NCBI GenBank assembly: GCA_043801855.1
Contig: JAZDLQ010000009.1
Coordinates: 1-29,286, forward strand
Length of the DNA stretch: 29,286 bases
Reading direction: 5' to 3'
Source of the DNA: CAYTWW01 sp043801855
GTDB taxonomy: Archaea; Nanobdellota; Nanobdellia; Woesearchaeales; GW2011-AR15
Shown piece after piece: positions 14,913-23,705 of this stretch. Below the pieces are notes generated by a model. That model was not told the DNA's origin and made no database searches. It saw nothing but the letters and a program-made list of their open reading frames with translations. Both the position numbers and the translations under genes were made by a program. The stretch's first letter is position 1. Each line of letters starts with the position of its first letter.

Positions 14913-14932
14913 TTTTGTTTTTTTTTCTTTTT
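14913..14932 (+). terminator. T-rich terminator after the 18-residue gene
   Basis: A nearly unbroken run of T with two interruptions begins 24 bases after the TAA of the tiny gene. Archaeal RNA polymerase terminates on such T tracts without needing a hairpin. It separates the tiny gene from polB. Confidence 0.5.
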
Positions 14933-15004
14933 ATATAATAATTCTAGACAAAAAATGCTTTTAGTTTCTATACTTTTATATATTTGCCGTAATTACTCTA
15001 CGCT

Positions 15005-17338
15005 GTGAAAGGATTTGTTGTTTATTCGACTTATAGGATAACAGAAGATGCGCCAAAGATTAACCTATTTGGCAGGCTGGAAAATGGAGATTCGTTTCAA
15101 TCCATACATGATTTTAAGCCTTATTTTTTTATTGAAAAAAACAATGCCACAAAGGCAAAAGAAGTTAAAACTGATTTTACTTTTGTAGTAACAGAATCTG
15201 ATTTTACAACATTTAAGAACAGCGAAGCATCAAAAGTTGCTCTTGATAATCCAAAAAATGTTCCTGCACTAAGAAAACTTTTTGAAGAAAAAGAAATTGA
15301 GTGTTTTGAAGCAGACATCAGGTTTTCACAGCGCTTCCTAATTGACAATGACATCAAAGGCACTCTTGAAATTATTGGAGATTTTAGCAAAGGAGACAGA
15401 GTTTCCAGGATTTATCATAATCCAAAAATTTGTGGTTCTGAATATAAGCCAGAGCTTAAAGTGCTCTCATTAGACATTGAAACAGATCCAAAGGCAAATT
15501 CAATATATATGCTGTCAATCAAATGCGGAGAATTTTCTGAAACTCTTGCAGTCTATGACACCAAAATTGATGGTGTTTCCTGCTTTTCCGATGAAAAAAG
15601 CTTACTATCACATTTTAAAAAAAAGATAATTGAAATCGATCCTGATATAATCACAGGATGGAATGTAGTTGATTTTGACCTTATGATACTTAAAAAAAAG
15701 TTTGAAGAACATAAAATTCCATTTGATATCGCACGCGATGATTCAAGAATGAATATAAAGGCAACAGATTCTTTTTTCAGAAGCTCAAGTGTTGAACTAC
15801 CCGGAAGAATTGTCCTTGACGGAATCGCGCTTCTTAAGTCGTCATTCATTAAAATTGATGACTACAAGCTTGATACCGCAGCAAGAGTGTTCCTGGGAGA
15901 ATCAAAGTTAATCGATTTTCATTCTGTAGACAAAGTAAAAGAAATTGAAAGGCTATACAGAAATGAGCCTGGAAAACTTGCTGCATATAACCTAATAGAC
16001 GCAGAGCTTGTGCTTAAGATACTTGACTCAAAAAAACTTATTGACCTAACAGTACAAAGAACAATACTTACAGGAATGCAGCTTGACATGGTAAAAGCTT
16101 CAATTGCGTCTCTTGATTCCTTATACATAAGAGAAGCAAGAAAAAGAAAAATTGTATGCCCTACTGCCAGGTTTAATGAGCGTGAAGAGCGGATTAAAGG
16201 AGGATATGTGAGAGATTCAATTCCAGGTATTTATGATTTTGTATGTATTCTTGATTTTAAAAGCCTGTATCCAAGCATTATCCGCACATTTAATATTGAC
16301 CCAATAAGCTTTGTTCCAAAAGAGATAGCAGGAAATTATGATAAAAATGACCTTATTGAAGCGCAAAATGGGGCTTTTTTTAAAAAAACCGATGGAATCC
16401 TTCCATTATTAATCCAAAGGCTATGGGAGCAGAGAGATGCTGCAAAAAAAAAGAAAAATATTACAGAGAGCAATGCTATAAAAATTACGATGAACTCGTT
16501 TTTTGGAGTTCTTGCCAACCCTATATGTCGATTTTACTCGCTTGACATGGCAAATGCAATAACCTCTACTGGAAGATTTATTGTAAAGCAAACAGAAGAG
16601 ATTGTCGAGCAGGAATTCAAGCTTCGAAACATATATTCAGATACTGATTCAATTTTTATAGAAACATCAAAAAAATCAATTGAAGAAGCGGAAATTACTG
16701 GAAAGGAAATTGCTGCCTATGTTAATAAATATTACAGCGAGTATATATCAAAAAAAACAGGGAGAGAATCATTCCTTGAGCTTCAGTTTGAGAAGATTTT
16801 CTTAAGATTTCTTATGCCAAAAATCAGGGGAAGCGAAACTGGCGCAAAAAAGCGCTATGCCGGGCTTGTAATAAAAGATGGAAAAGAGCAAATTGTTTTT
16901 ACAGGCCTTGAAGTTGTAAGAAGAGACTGGACTGAAATTGCAAAAAAATATCAAACTGAGCTTTTTTATAGAGTCTTTCATAAAGAAGAACTGGAACAGT
17001 ATACAAAACAATTTGTAGAAGACATTAAAAATGGAAAATATGATAATCTAATTGTATATAAAAAATCGCTTCGAAAGAACCTTGAATATTACACGAAAAC
17101 TACGCCACCACATGTAAAAGCTGCAAGAAAACTTGAAAAAGTTACTTCAAGCATTATTTCTTATGTTATGACATCAGACGGGCCTGAACCTATAGAAAAC
17201 AGAACCCATGAAATTGACTATTCCCATTACATTGAAAAGCAGATTAAGCCTATAGCCGATTCTGTTCTTGTTTTTTTCAATAAGAGCTTTGATGATATAA
17301 TAAACGGAAGCTCACAAAAAACGCTTCTTGGGTTCTAG
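15005..17338 (+). CDS. polB: Family B DNA polymerase (PolB)
   Basis: A 777-residue replicative/repair polymerase with 3'-5' proofreading. Exo I is LSLDIETD (D157, E159), Exo II GWNVVDFDL, and Exo III YNLIDAELV. Polymerase motif A is DFKSLYPSII (D417), motif B KITMNSFFGVL, and motif C YSDTDS (D546, D548). The C-terminal thumb carries the usual KxY/RKLEK segment and ends in a short LLGF. The start is GTG 15005; no ATG gives a better fit, since the reading begins with the typical first strand. No inteins are seen and length is normal. It is preceded by the 18-residue gene and followed by a convergent membrane protein gene. Confidence 0.95.
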   Translation: MKGFVVYSTYRITEDAPKINLFGRLENGDSFQSIHDFKPYFFIEKNNATKAKEVKTDFTFVVTESDFTTFKNSEASKVALDNPKNVPALRKLFEEKEIECFEADIRFSQRFLIDNDIKGTLEIIGDFSKGDRVSRIYHNPKICGSEYKPELKVLSLDIETDPKANSIYMLSIKCGEFSETLAVYDTKIDGVSCFSDEKSLLSHFKKKIIEIDPDIITGWNVVDFDLMILKKKFEEHKIPFDIARDDSRMNIKATDSFFRSSSVELPGRIVLDGIALLKSSFIKIDDYKLDTAARVFLGESKLIDFHSVDKVKEIERLYRNEPGKLAAYNLIDAELVLKILDSKKLIDLTVQRTILTGMQLDMVKASIASLDSLYIREARKRKIVCPTARFNEREERIKGGYVRDSIPGIYDFVCILDFKSLYPSIIRTFNIDPISFVPKEIAGNYDKNDLIEAQNGAFFKKTDGILPLLIQRLWEQRDAAKKKKNITESNAIKITMNSFFGVLANPICRFYSLDMANAITSTGRFIVKQTEEIVEQEFKLRNIYSDTDSIFIETSKKSIEEAEITGKEIAAYVNKYYSEYISKKTGRESFLELQFEKIFLRFLMPKIRGSETGAKKRYAGLVIKDGKEQIVFTGLEVVRRDWTEIAKKYQTELFYRVFHKEELEQYTKQFVEDIKNGKYDNLIVYKKSLRKNLEYYTKTTPPHVKAARKLEKVTSSIISYVMTSDGPEPIENRTHEIDYSHYIEKQIKPIADSVLVFFNKSFDDIINGSSQKTLLGF

Positions 17339-17357
17339 GTTTGGAGCCGAACATTCT

Positions 17358-17897
17358 TTACTTAATTATGCTCAGAAGTGGCTGCGCTATTGTTGTAAAA
17401 AGTATTACATTAATGATTACATTGGTTACAGAATACGGTAAAAGAACCATAAGCCTCTCTGGGCTTGTCATTAACGTAAATGAGAGATAAACTATATTAA
17501 GCAGAATTGTTGAAATAATTCCAAGAGTGACAATATTTACACCTGAAAAGACACCTGCCATAAGGCCAACTATTGCATAACTTGGAATAACCCATATAAA
17601 ATACATTCCGACATATCCCGACATAATAAGGTGAAATAATATCAAAACAAAACCAACAATAAATCCCGTTATTGGACCGTATGCTTTGCCTGAAAGTACA
17701 GCTGCAAGAGTTGCAAGCTCAAGGCCGATAGTTCTTATTTGCAGGTTATTGATAAAATAGCTAACAAAAAAACTTGCCACTGACAATATTCCAATTACTA
17801 GAATTTTTTTAAATAATAATAGTAACAGTAAAAGAATGCCCAGTATCACCATGTATTTTTTATTGATAGCTGCAAAAGGGCTTTTTTTCTTATCCAT
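17358..17897 (-). CDS. Membrane protein resembling an ECF transporter S-component
   Basis: A 179-residue, six-helix hydrophobic protein from ATG 17897. The frame is open to an ATG at 17936, but a TATA box (17916-17930, TATATTTAAATTT region) lies between them and predicts a transcript start at about 17897, so the inner Met (MDKKKS) is preferred. The central motif ELATLAA...YGPITGFIVG resembles substrate-binding S-components of energy-coupling-factor transporters. The substrate is unknown, and no EcfA/EcfT is present in the window. It is clearly related to the divergent neighbour at 17984-18565, with which it shares the E-L-x-T/YGPxTGxxVG pattern. Confidence 0.6.
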   Translation of the reverse strand: MDKKKSPFAAINKKYMVILGILLLLLLLFKKILVIGILSVASFFVSYFINNLQIRTIGLELATLAAVLSGKAYGPITGFIVGFVLILFHLIMSGYVGMYFIWVIPSYAIVGLMAGVFSGVNIVTLGIISTILLNIVYLSFTLMTSPERLMVLLPYSVTNVIINVILFTTIAQPLLSIIK

Positions 17898-17983
17898 AAT
17901 TGCAGATAAATAAGGAATATATTTAAATTTACTCAATCAAATTTCTCTATACTTTTTTAAATGAATTGCATTTAGACTAAATA

Positions 17984-18565
17984 ATGAATATATTTGATAA
18001 ATACAAGAGGATATTTACCGTTAGAAATTTTCTTATTATTTCAATTATTACATTTTTATTTTTTGTATTTGATAAAGACAGAAGATTAGTTTTTATTATT
18101 GCAATGGTGTCACTAAACGTATGCCTTGCATATATTAAGCATATTGCATTGAAAAATTTAAACCTGCCATCATTTGGATTTCTAACACATATCTCAAACG
18201 CAATTGAACTAATAACTTTTGGCACTGTAATTGGAAGCTATATTTATGGGCCATTGACAGGTATGACTGTCGGCTCTCTATCAATGATAGGAAGCTATGT
18301 TGCAGAAAAAAAAGTATCGAAATTCAGCCTGGCAACAATACCATTATATATTATCATCGGCTTTGCTGCTTCAATAATAAAAATAAGTGACATAAGGCTA
18401 CTTGGAATTATTATTTCATTAATTTTTAATATATTACTTATCCTAATTATTATAGTTGCATATAGGATTAAAACAGGCAGAGTAGTAATTTTTTCAGCAG
18501 TAAATCTGCTTTTTAACTATTATGTATTTTATAACTTTTCAGAGTTGATTCTGAAAATAATATAA
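17984..18565 (+). CDS. Paralogous membrane protein (ECF S-component-like)
   Basis: A 193-residue protein with about six membrane segments: ~17-32, 35-52, 68-92, 112-128, 132-158 and 165-190. The motif ELITFGTVIG followed by YGPLTGMTVG aligns with the neighbouring minus-strand protein, so the two are paralogues, divergently arranged over an 86-base gap. A TATA-like TTTTTTAA at about 17953-17960 fits a leaderless start at ATG 17984. The function is uncertain. An ECF S-component or another small-molecule transporter subunit is the best guess; MreD-like folds are an alternative. Confidence 0.55.
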   Translation: MNIFDKYKRIFTVRNFLIISIITFLFFVFDKDRRLVFIIAMVSLNVCLAYIKHIALKNLNLPSFGFLTHISNAIELITFGTVIGSYIYGPLTGMTVGSLSMIGSYVAEKKVSKFSLATIPLYIIIGFAASIIKISDIRLLGIIISLIFNILLILIIIVAYRIKTGRVVIFSAVNLLFNYYVFYNFSELILKII

Positions 18566-18585
18566 TTTGATTGCTACTTAATCAT

Positions 18586-20295
18586 TTATCTATTTGTTGT
18601 TTGATTTAGTTTCGCTAAGACCTGCTCATATCGACCATAATTGATAGCATGAGCTCTCGCCATCCAGCTGTTGCCATGCCCCGGATAATTTGTATTCTGT
18701 GATATGCCAAATACATCCTGATACATGCACAAAGCAAGAGCAGCTTCGCTTTGTGATGCCATTGCAATTGGAATCCATGATGCAGGAAGCGTGGTTTTAG
18801 GTGAAATTTGGCTTAAAACTTTTTGCGCTTGAGAATATTGCGAAGTTATCTTTAATAAATTTCCAAATCTTCTCATGAAATTCATTGCAGTCATATTATC
18901 ATGGGTTCCTGTATAAAGAGCTGTATTTTGTTTATTGGCAAGGTTTTTTCCATTCATAGCATCTGTCTGGACAGTTGACATTATAGGAAAGCCATAATCC
19001 TTCAGCAATGCCTGGACTTCTGTAGTAATTTGATCTGGAACATTTGCATCGCCATCAAAGTATTCGACAATAAATGGAATACTTCCTCCTTCTGATATGA
19101 TTTTTTCTTGAAGCAACCTAACTTTGATTTTTTCCATTAATTTTTCGCCAGCACCTGGAACAAAGTAAAATTTTCCTTTGATTGGGTCTTTATCATATGG
19201 AATACCATAAAGCGCAACAACACCCTGGAAATGATCAAACCGAATCAAATTATATCCAAATATCTTATAATAATGCACAACACTATCAGCAAGCCATTCT
19301 ATAGTTTCTGGCTTCTCCAAATTAAATAGGGGCATTCCCCATTTTTGGCCAGTTTTACTGAATCTATCAGGCAGATAGCCCATCACAGTTTGAGGACTGC
19401 CACTTTCATCCAATATAAATAAGTCAGGATTTGCCCACACATCAGCGCTATTAGGAGCAACTCCTATTGGAAAATCACCGATGATGTTCACACCCTTATC
19501 TCTAGAAAATTCTCTTATCCTTCCCCAATGCTTAAAAAACAAGAACTGCTCAAACTTGTAAAAATCAATAGCTACTGCAAGTTTTTGATTACCTTGAAGA
19601 ATACTTTCCTTATTTTTGCGCCACGCTTTAACATCTTTATACTCATCTGACCAGCTAACCCAGTCGGAAAAGTTTTGTATTTCTCTTATACCCATAAACT
19701 CAGCATATTTTGAAAGCCAATCTCCCTGCTGACTTACCCATTCATGAAATTCATTCAAGAGGCGAGAATTGCCTTCTACACAATTCCTATAAGCTTGTCT
19801 TAGAATCGCATTTGAATCATTATATGTTCCTAATTTATGTTCAAGAATCCATTCATAGTCAATCCTTTCTTCAAAAAATGCACCAATCCGTCCCTCCCAT
19901 AAAGCATGCGAAAATCCGCCCTGCCAATATTTTATTGAGAATATTCTTTGCCTTTTATGCAGATATGCCTCATGACTGTATCTATCATGCTGATCTTGTG
20001 TTATATATCCATCCCTAAGCATGTGTTCAATGCTTATTACATTGGGGTCTCCAGCAAATCTCGAAAATGATTGGTATGGTGAGTTGCCATATTGTGGATG
20101 TGTGTGCCCAAGAGGCAGCACTTGCCAAAAATGAGTATTTGATTGGTGTAAAAAATCAATCCATTCTAATACCGCTGATCCCAGTTCTCCAATACCATAA
20201 GAAAAACCTAATGGATCAGCAAACTGTGTAGGATGAGCAATTATGCCAAAGGCTCTTTTATTGCCGGTAAATTTGGTGACGACATCGGTTAACAT
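18586..20295 (-). CDS. malQ: 4-alpha-glucanotransferase (GH77), second of a tandem pair
   Basis: A 569-residue GH77 enzyme that moves alpha-1,4-glucan segments between maltodextrins. Catalytic residues are Asp354 in IRFDHFQG (nucleophile), Glu411 in IVEYFD (acid/base) and Asp466 in GTHDN (transition-state stabiliser). The last two are separated by the usual ~55 residues. The acid/base motif reads E-Y-F-D instead of the usual E-D-L-G. The N-terminus (FGIIAHPTQFADP..GIGELG) and the PLGHT.PQYGNSPYQS motif are typical. The ATG is immediately after the stop of the upstream GH77 gene (no gap), so both are on one mRNA. Probable role: starch/glycogen turnover in the cytosol. Confidence 0.88.
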   Translation of the reverse strand: MLTDVVTKFTGNKRAFGIIAHPTQFADPLGFSYGIGELGSAVLEWIDFLHQSNTHFWQVLPLGHTHPQYGNSPYQSFSRFAGDPNVISIEHMLRDGYITQDQHDRYSHEAYLHKRQRIFSIKYWQGGFSHALWEGRIGAFFEERIDYEWILEHKLGTYNDSNAILRQAYRNCVEGNSRLLNEFHEWVSQQGDWLSKYAEFMGIREIQNFSDWVSWSDEYKDVKAWRKNKESILQGNQKLAVAIDFYKFEQFLFFKHWGRIREFSRDKGVNIIGDFPIGVAPNSADVWANPDLFILDESGSPQTVMGYLPDRFSKTGQKWGMPLFNLEKPETIEWLADSVVHYYKIFGYNLIRFDHFQGVVALYGIPYDKDPIKGKFYFVPGAGEKLMEKIKVRLLQEKIISEGGSIPFIVEYFDGDANVPDQITTEVQALLKDYGFPIMSTVQTDAMNGKNLANKQNTALYTGTHDNMTAMNFMRRFGNLLKITSQYSQAQKVLSQISPKTTLPASWIPIAMASQSEAALALCMYQDVFGISQNTNYPGHGNSWMARAHAINYGRYEQVLAKLNQTTNR

Positions 20296-22113
20296 TTAAT
20301 TATTGTGGTATCTTCCTGTCCCTTGGTTCAATTGTTTTAAATATGAACCTACTGATGGCCCTAATTCTTTGAATTCATCTCGAGTAAGTCTGGCTGTCCA
20401 CCATCCTTTTGGATTAGTCATATTGCCTGGCATGTTAAATGGCCTGTCAAGATGAAACAAATCCTGCCACGTTCCCCCGCTCAGGATTGCTTTCGAACTA
20501 AGTACATCGTATAAATATTGGTTACAAAGCGAATCTGGATCATCGCCAATTTCTCGCGCCAAACCATATGTAGTTTTATTATCATGTGTTGCAATAAAAT
20601 CCACGCAATCATATGGCACATTTTCATGCGCAAGCCTAGGATCACCCTTAAAATGTTCAACTGCCATAAAAGGCAATGACCATTTTTGCATTAAGGCATT
20701 AAGTCCGTTTCTTGGCTCATATCCTCCATTATCTGTCAGGCCATCTATAAGAGTCTGGTTTTTTGCACAAATTAATTTTCTGAAAGAACGTGACACGCTA
20801 TATCTAATATATGGGCGATTAGTATCCGGAATATTTCCATTTGGATAGCTCTTCTTTGTTGGAAATAATGGATCTAATAATCCCAAATCTTCAAGAATCA
20901 ATGGCAGTTGCTTACCTTTTTTAATTATATTTTCCTGTTCCAACTTTTGGGATAATGCCTGAAAAAAAGCATCTCCCGGCCCTTTTGACCATCTACCCTT
21001 TCTGCCTGTATTCTGTTTTTTGGCCCAAGAAAATGGAATCTCCCAATATGTATCAATTGCTCTTGCATGGTCAACTCTGACGATATCAACATGCTTCAAT
21101 AAATGTGCAAATGAGGAAGTTACCAATTCGTAAGCAGATTTTGAGTTCCAATTATAAACAGGATTTCCCCAGAGTTGGCCATTCTTTGGTTCAAAATAGT
21201 CAGGTGGCACACCAGCAACATAAATAGGGTTGTAATTACGGTCTATTTTAAAAGCGCTTTTATTTGCCCACACATCTGCGCTATCCCAACCAGGATACCA
21301 AGGCCTATCTCCGCTAATCTTAATTCCTTTGCTGTTTGCATATTCTCTGAATTCGTCCCATTGCCCAAAAAACACAAATTGAAGATACTTGTAGAACTCA
21401 ATGGTTTTTTCCAATTCTTGATAGTCTGAATCAAACTCTTTTTTTAGCCTCTTTTTATTTTTCTTCCACTTTTTATTGTCTCTAAAATCAAAATCTCCAA
21501 ACTTGTTTGCTCTTGCGCCAGGAGACCATTGGTTCCACGAGCCGTTATGGCCATGCAACTCCTTAATAGCCATAAATTCAGCGTAATCAGTAAGCCATTT
21601 GCCTTGCTTAGTGCACCATTCATCGAAACTAGCTCTTCTGGCACCTTTGTTTTCTAAGAAATTATTATAAGCAATTCTTAACAGCGCTTGGCTATTCCAG
21701 TCGCCTCCTATTTTATTTTTGAATAACCATTCAAAATCAGAATCTGCTTGCCAATTTGGAACATTCGCACAGTAAGTATCATGCAGTTCTTTTGAAATAT
21801 CGCCAGCCTTATATAATCCCTCTAAACTTATCATATAAGGGTTACCTGCAAAAAGAGAAAATGTCTGATAAGGAGAGTTGCCATAACCAGTATGGCCAAT
21901 TGGATTAATTTGCATAACAGATGAGCCTGTATCAGCAAGAAAATCAATTACTTCAAAGGCGCCGCTTCCAAGAACGCCAACTGCATCTTTTGTGGCAGAA
22001 AGGCCTTGCACAAATCTATTTGGAGAAATTGGGTCGTGAAATGAAGTAATGTGCCAAATTAAAGCAGTGCCTTTGTCACCTTGTTGAAAATTCAACACTT
22101 GTTCTAACCCCAT
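20296..22113 (-). CDS. malQ: 4-alpha-glucanotransferase (GH77), first of a tandem pair
   Basis: A 605-residue GH77 paralogue. Catalytic residues are Asp348 in VRVDHARA, Glu408 in ILEDLG and Asp511 in ATHDN. The ~100-residue spacing from Glu408 to Asp511 shows an insertion of roughly 45 residues (about 417-460; it contains YPNGNIPDTN and a GGYEPRNG turn) that the downstream paralogue lacks, so the two may differ in donor or acceptor size. The N-terminal SxLxGxG/GNSPYQTFS motifs are present. A TATA-like TTTAATAAAT (about 22136-22145 on the reverse strand) and an AAGGA-like site precede the ATG. This is the first gene of the two-gene unit. Confidence 0.88.
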   Translation of the reverse strand: MGLEQVLNFQQGDKGTALIWHITSFHDPISPNRFVQGLSATKDAVGVLGSGAFEVIDFLADTGSSVMQINPIGHTGYGNSPYQTFSLFAGNPYMISLEGLYKAGDISKELHDTYCANVPNWQADSDFEWLFKNKIGGDWNSQALLRIAYNNFLENKGARRASFDEWCTKQGKWLTDYAEFMAIKELHGHNGSWNQWSPGARANKFGDFDFRDNKKWKKNKKRLKKEFDSDYQELEKTIEFYKYLQFVFFGQWDEFREYANSKGIKISGDRPWYPGWDSADVWANKSAFKIDRNYNPIYVAGVPPDYFEPKNGQLWGNPVYNWNSKSAYELVTSSFAHLLKHVDIVRVDHARAIDTYWEIPFSWAKKQNTGRKGRWSKGPGDAFFQALSQKLEQENIIKKGKQLPLILEDLGLLDPLFPTKKSYPNGNIPDTNRPYIRYSVSRSFRKLICAKNQTLIDGLTDNGGYEPRNGLNALMQKWSLPFMAVEHFKGDPRLAHENVPYDCVDFIATHDNKTTYGLAREIGDDPDSLCNQYLYDVLSSKAILSGGTWQDLFHLDRPFNMPGNMTNPKGWWTARLTRDEFKELGPSVGSYLKQLNQGTGRYHNN

Positions 22114-22167
22114 TTATTTCACAGTCCTTCTTGATATTTATTAAACTAGTTTGCATTAGCAATAATT

Positions 22168-22184
22168 CCCTCTAGAAATTAGAG
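22168..22184. promoter_or_regulatory. Palindrome upstream of the GH77 promoter
   Basis: CCTCTA-GAAAT-TAGAGG is a perfect 6-bp inverted repeat with a 5-base spacer. It lies about 25-40 bases upstream of the TATA-like box of the GH77 operon, where an activator would bind. It is not the TACT-N3-AGTA type of Thermococcus TrmB sites. Confidence 0.35.
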
Positions 22185-22255
22185 GTATCGACCCCTTTTT
22201 CTAACGAATATTGACTGTGTATATATAAACTTGATGGAAGAAAAAGTCTGCTTGT

Positions 22256-22411
22256 TCAATCGACTGAAAATTTTGGAGTGTCTTTAAAACACTTGGGAGC
22301 AATTATGCCTTTGCCTCTTACTTCAAAGCATTTTGCAATCTTTTGGATAATCTCATAGTATTCATTTTGATCCTTTACCCTAAGCTTGATTAGGTAATCA
22401 TAATCTACTGG
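22256..22411 (-). pseudogene. C-terminal fragment of an Lrp/AsnC-like protein
   Basis: On the minus strand the codons from about 22411 to the stop at 22256 read DYDYLIKLRVKDQNEYYEII, then end in KCFKDTPKFSV. This is the pattern of the ligand-binding RAM domain at the C-terminus of Lrp/AsnC regulators (compare GEYDIILKCKF in the intact gene at 28239). No helix-turn-helix part exists: upstream codons run antisense to the oxidase-like fragment that starts at about 22406. A frame is open to 22519, but its N-terminal part has no resemblance. I read it as a gene remnant. Confidence 0.5.
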
Positions 22412-22720
22412 AAAAAAATAATTGACTCTGAGACCATTATTTTCATAGATAATTTTATGAAAAAAACCAAAGAAAATATAATAGAAAATGAGAAGATGTG
22501 CGTTTCGTTCTGGAATCAAGAAACTGAAGAAGCATACAAACTAAAGGGCATAGGCTATTATTATACAAGTGGAAAAAAGTTTGAGGAAGGTAAAAACATT
22601 CTTCAAAAAAAGAATCCAAATAGGTTACCAAAAGGAGTTGTAGAATTTATTGTAAAAGAAATATATTCAATCACCCCAGGAATAAATGCTGGAGAAAAAA
22701 TTAATATAAAAAAAATCTAA
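22406..22720 (+). pseudogene. 5'-truncated pyridoxamine-5'-phosphate oxidase-like flavin-binding protein
   Basis: From about 22406 the plus-strand codons read YWKKIIDSETIIFIDNFMKK, then KTKENIIENEKMCVSFW, YKLKGIGYYY and IYSITPGINAGEKI. These are the characteristic middle and C-terminal motifs of the small split-barrel FMN-binding family related to pyridoxamine phosphate oxidase. Homology begins before the first ATG (22457), and the in-frame stop at 22391 precludes a full N-terminus. About 35-45 residues are missing, so the gene is broken at the junction with the Lrp-like fragment. Its stop at 22718-22720 overlaps the first bases of ahcY relic A. Confidence 0.6.
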
Positions 22721-22824
22721 TACCTATAATGGTCAGCCTTGTATGGTCCGAGAACAGGAACGCCGATATAATCAGCTTGCTTTTTAGTTAACTGCGTTAA
22801 TTTTACACCTATTTTTTTAAATGA
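22717..22824 (-). pseudogene. ahcY 3'-end relic A
   Basis: The minus-strand reading from about 22824 to the TAG at 22717-22719 gives KKIGVKLTQLTKKQADYIG, then VPVLGPYKADHYRY and stop. This aligns without gaps to residues 444-475 of the intact AhcY, but many codons differ synonymously. The alignment extends a few bases past the stop (ATTTTTT in both). The canonical DHYRY ending is kept, whereas the intact gene now has DHYMY. It is not a gene: nothing upstream continues the reading frame. Confidence 0.85.
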
Positions 22825-22898
22825 AAAACATAACTTTTTTAAAGTAAAATAAATTATACCATTAGTAAAATTAATCTAACATAAAATATGTGATACTT

Positions 22899-23171
22899 AT
22901 GAATAATCACTTGCGCTCAATTATCTTGACAATGTTAAACAAGCATATTATAGGTGGTAAGCATATCCCAGAAAATATTATTATAAAATCAAAAACAAAA
23001 TGGATGAACTCATCAGAAAGGAATATTTTTCAAAAAGAATTTGATGATTTAATAAAACAGGAATTTTTTATTAGGTTAAAGAAAAGAAGTGGTAAAGGCA
23101 GTGATTGGCACATAAGCCTAAATCCTGGAAGATTAAATGAATTAAAATTAATTATGTCAAATGGTGAATAA
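22899..23171 (+). CDS. Small hypothetical DNA-binding-like protein of an archaeal two-gene module
   Basis: A 90-residue protein from ATG 22899 (a GTG at 22890 would add three residues). It has the pattern IIGGKHIPE near the N-terminus and HISLNPGRLNEL near the end. I recall both from small archaeal proteins found in accessory regions, but I cannot name a family. The helix content and basic patches suggest a winged-helix-like fold. It overlaps the next gene (winged helix, 23161) by 11 bases. The pair could be a regulator/toxin-antitoxin-like module. It sits between ahcY relics A and B. Confidence 0.5.
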   Translation: MNNHLRSIILTMLNKHIIGGKHIPENIIIKSKTKWMNSSERNIFQKEFDDLIKQEFFIRLKKRSGKGSDWHISLNPGRLNELKLIMSNGE

Positions 23172-23562
23172 TATGGACAAAACAAGTAAATTTATTGAAG
23201 TTTATGGAGAAAGTATCACAAATAAAGTAATCGAATATTCATTGGAAAATCAGGATATTGACTTTGCTGTTCCGGATATGGCTAAAGAAATTAAAATTTC
23301 AAAACCAATGGTATATGCAGCAGTTGATGAACTAATAAGCAAAGGAATTATTGAAAAATCAAGAATAATCGGGAAAACTCAATTATATAAAATAAATAAA
23401 GAAAATAATATCTCAAAAATTTACATAAGAAATTTTAAAGAATGCATTGATATTGTGATTGATGAAAATACGCAAATGAATAATTTATACACACAGGATA
23501 AAAAAGTTGGTGTTCTTGCAGTTAATGAAAAGAAAGAAAAATATGTGAAGAAAAAAAAATAA
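23161..23562 (+). CDS. Winged helix-turn-helix transcriptional regulator
   Basis: A 133-residue protein. Residues ~8-90 match the archaeal winged-helix pattern: FIEVYGESITNKVIEYSL, then IDFAVPDMAKEIKISKPMVY (recognition helix region), ELISKGIIEKSRIIG (wing) and QLYKINKEN. The C-terminal ~45 residues are polar and end in a lysine run (EKYVKKKK). ATG 23161 overlaps the upstream gene; ATG 23173 (MDKTSK) is equally possible. Regulators of this type are frequent in archaeal mobile and accessory regions. It ends 17 bases before ahcY relic B. Confidence 0.7.
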   Translation: MVNNMDKTSKFIEVYGESITNKVIEYSLENQDIDFAVPDMAKEIKISKPMVYAAVDELISKGIIEKSRIIGKTQLYKINKENNISKIYIRNFKECIDIVIDENTQMNNLYTQDKKVGVLAVNEKKEKYVKKKK

Positions 23563-23579
23563 ATCAATTGGCGATTATA

Positions 23580-23683
23580 TCAATAACGATAATGCTCCGG
23601 CTTATATGGTCCGAGAACTGGAACGCCAATATAGTCCGAACTTGCGCTAGTGTTTGATTTGTAAAACTGTTTGACATAATAAA
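23580..23683 (-). pseudogene. ahcY 3'-end relic B (internally deleted)
   Basis: The minus strand from about 23683 reads F-I-M-S-N-S-F-T-N-Q-T-L-A-Q (aligned to AhcY residues 401-413). It then jumps, out of frame, to SDYIGVPVLGPYKPEHYRY and stop TGA at 23580-23582 (residues 458-475). About 44 codons are missing at 23637-23641. The residues differ from both relic A (KADHYRY) and the intact gene (KADHYMY), so this is an independent copy. Confidence 0.8.
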
Positions 23684-23705
23684 AATACATAAAAAACACA
23701 GAAAT

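Noticed and set aside
22457..22519. N-terminal part of the minus-strand 87-codon frame as a membrane peptide
   Set aside because: This part is antisense to the oxidase-like fragment; only the C-terminal part resembles a family.
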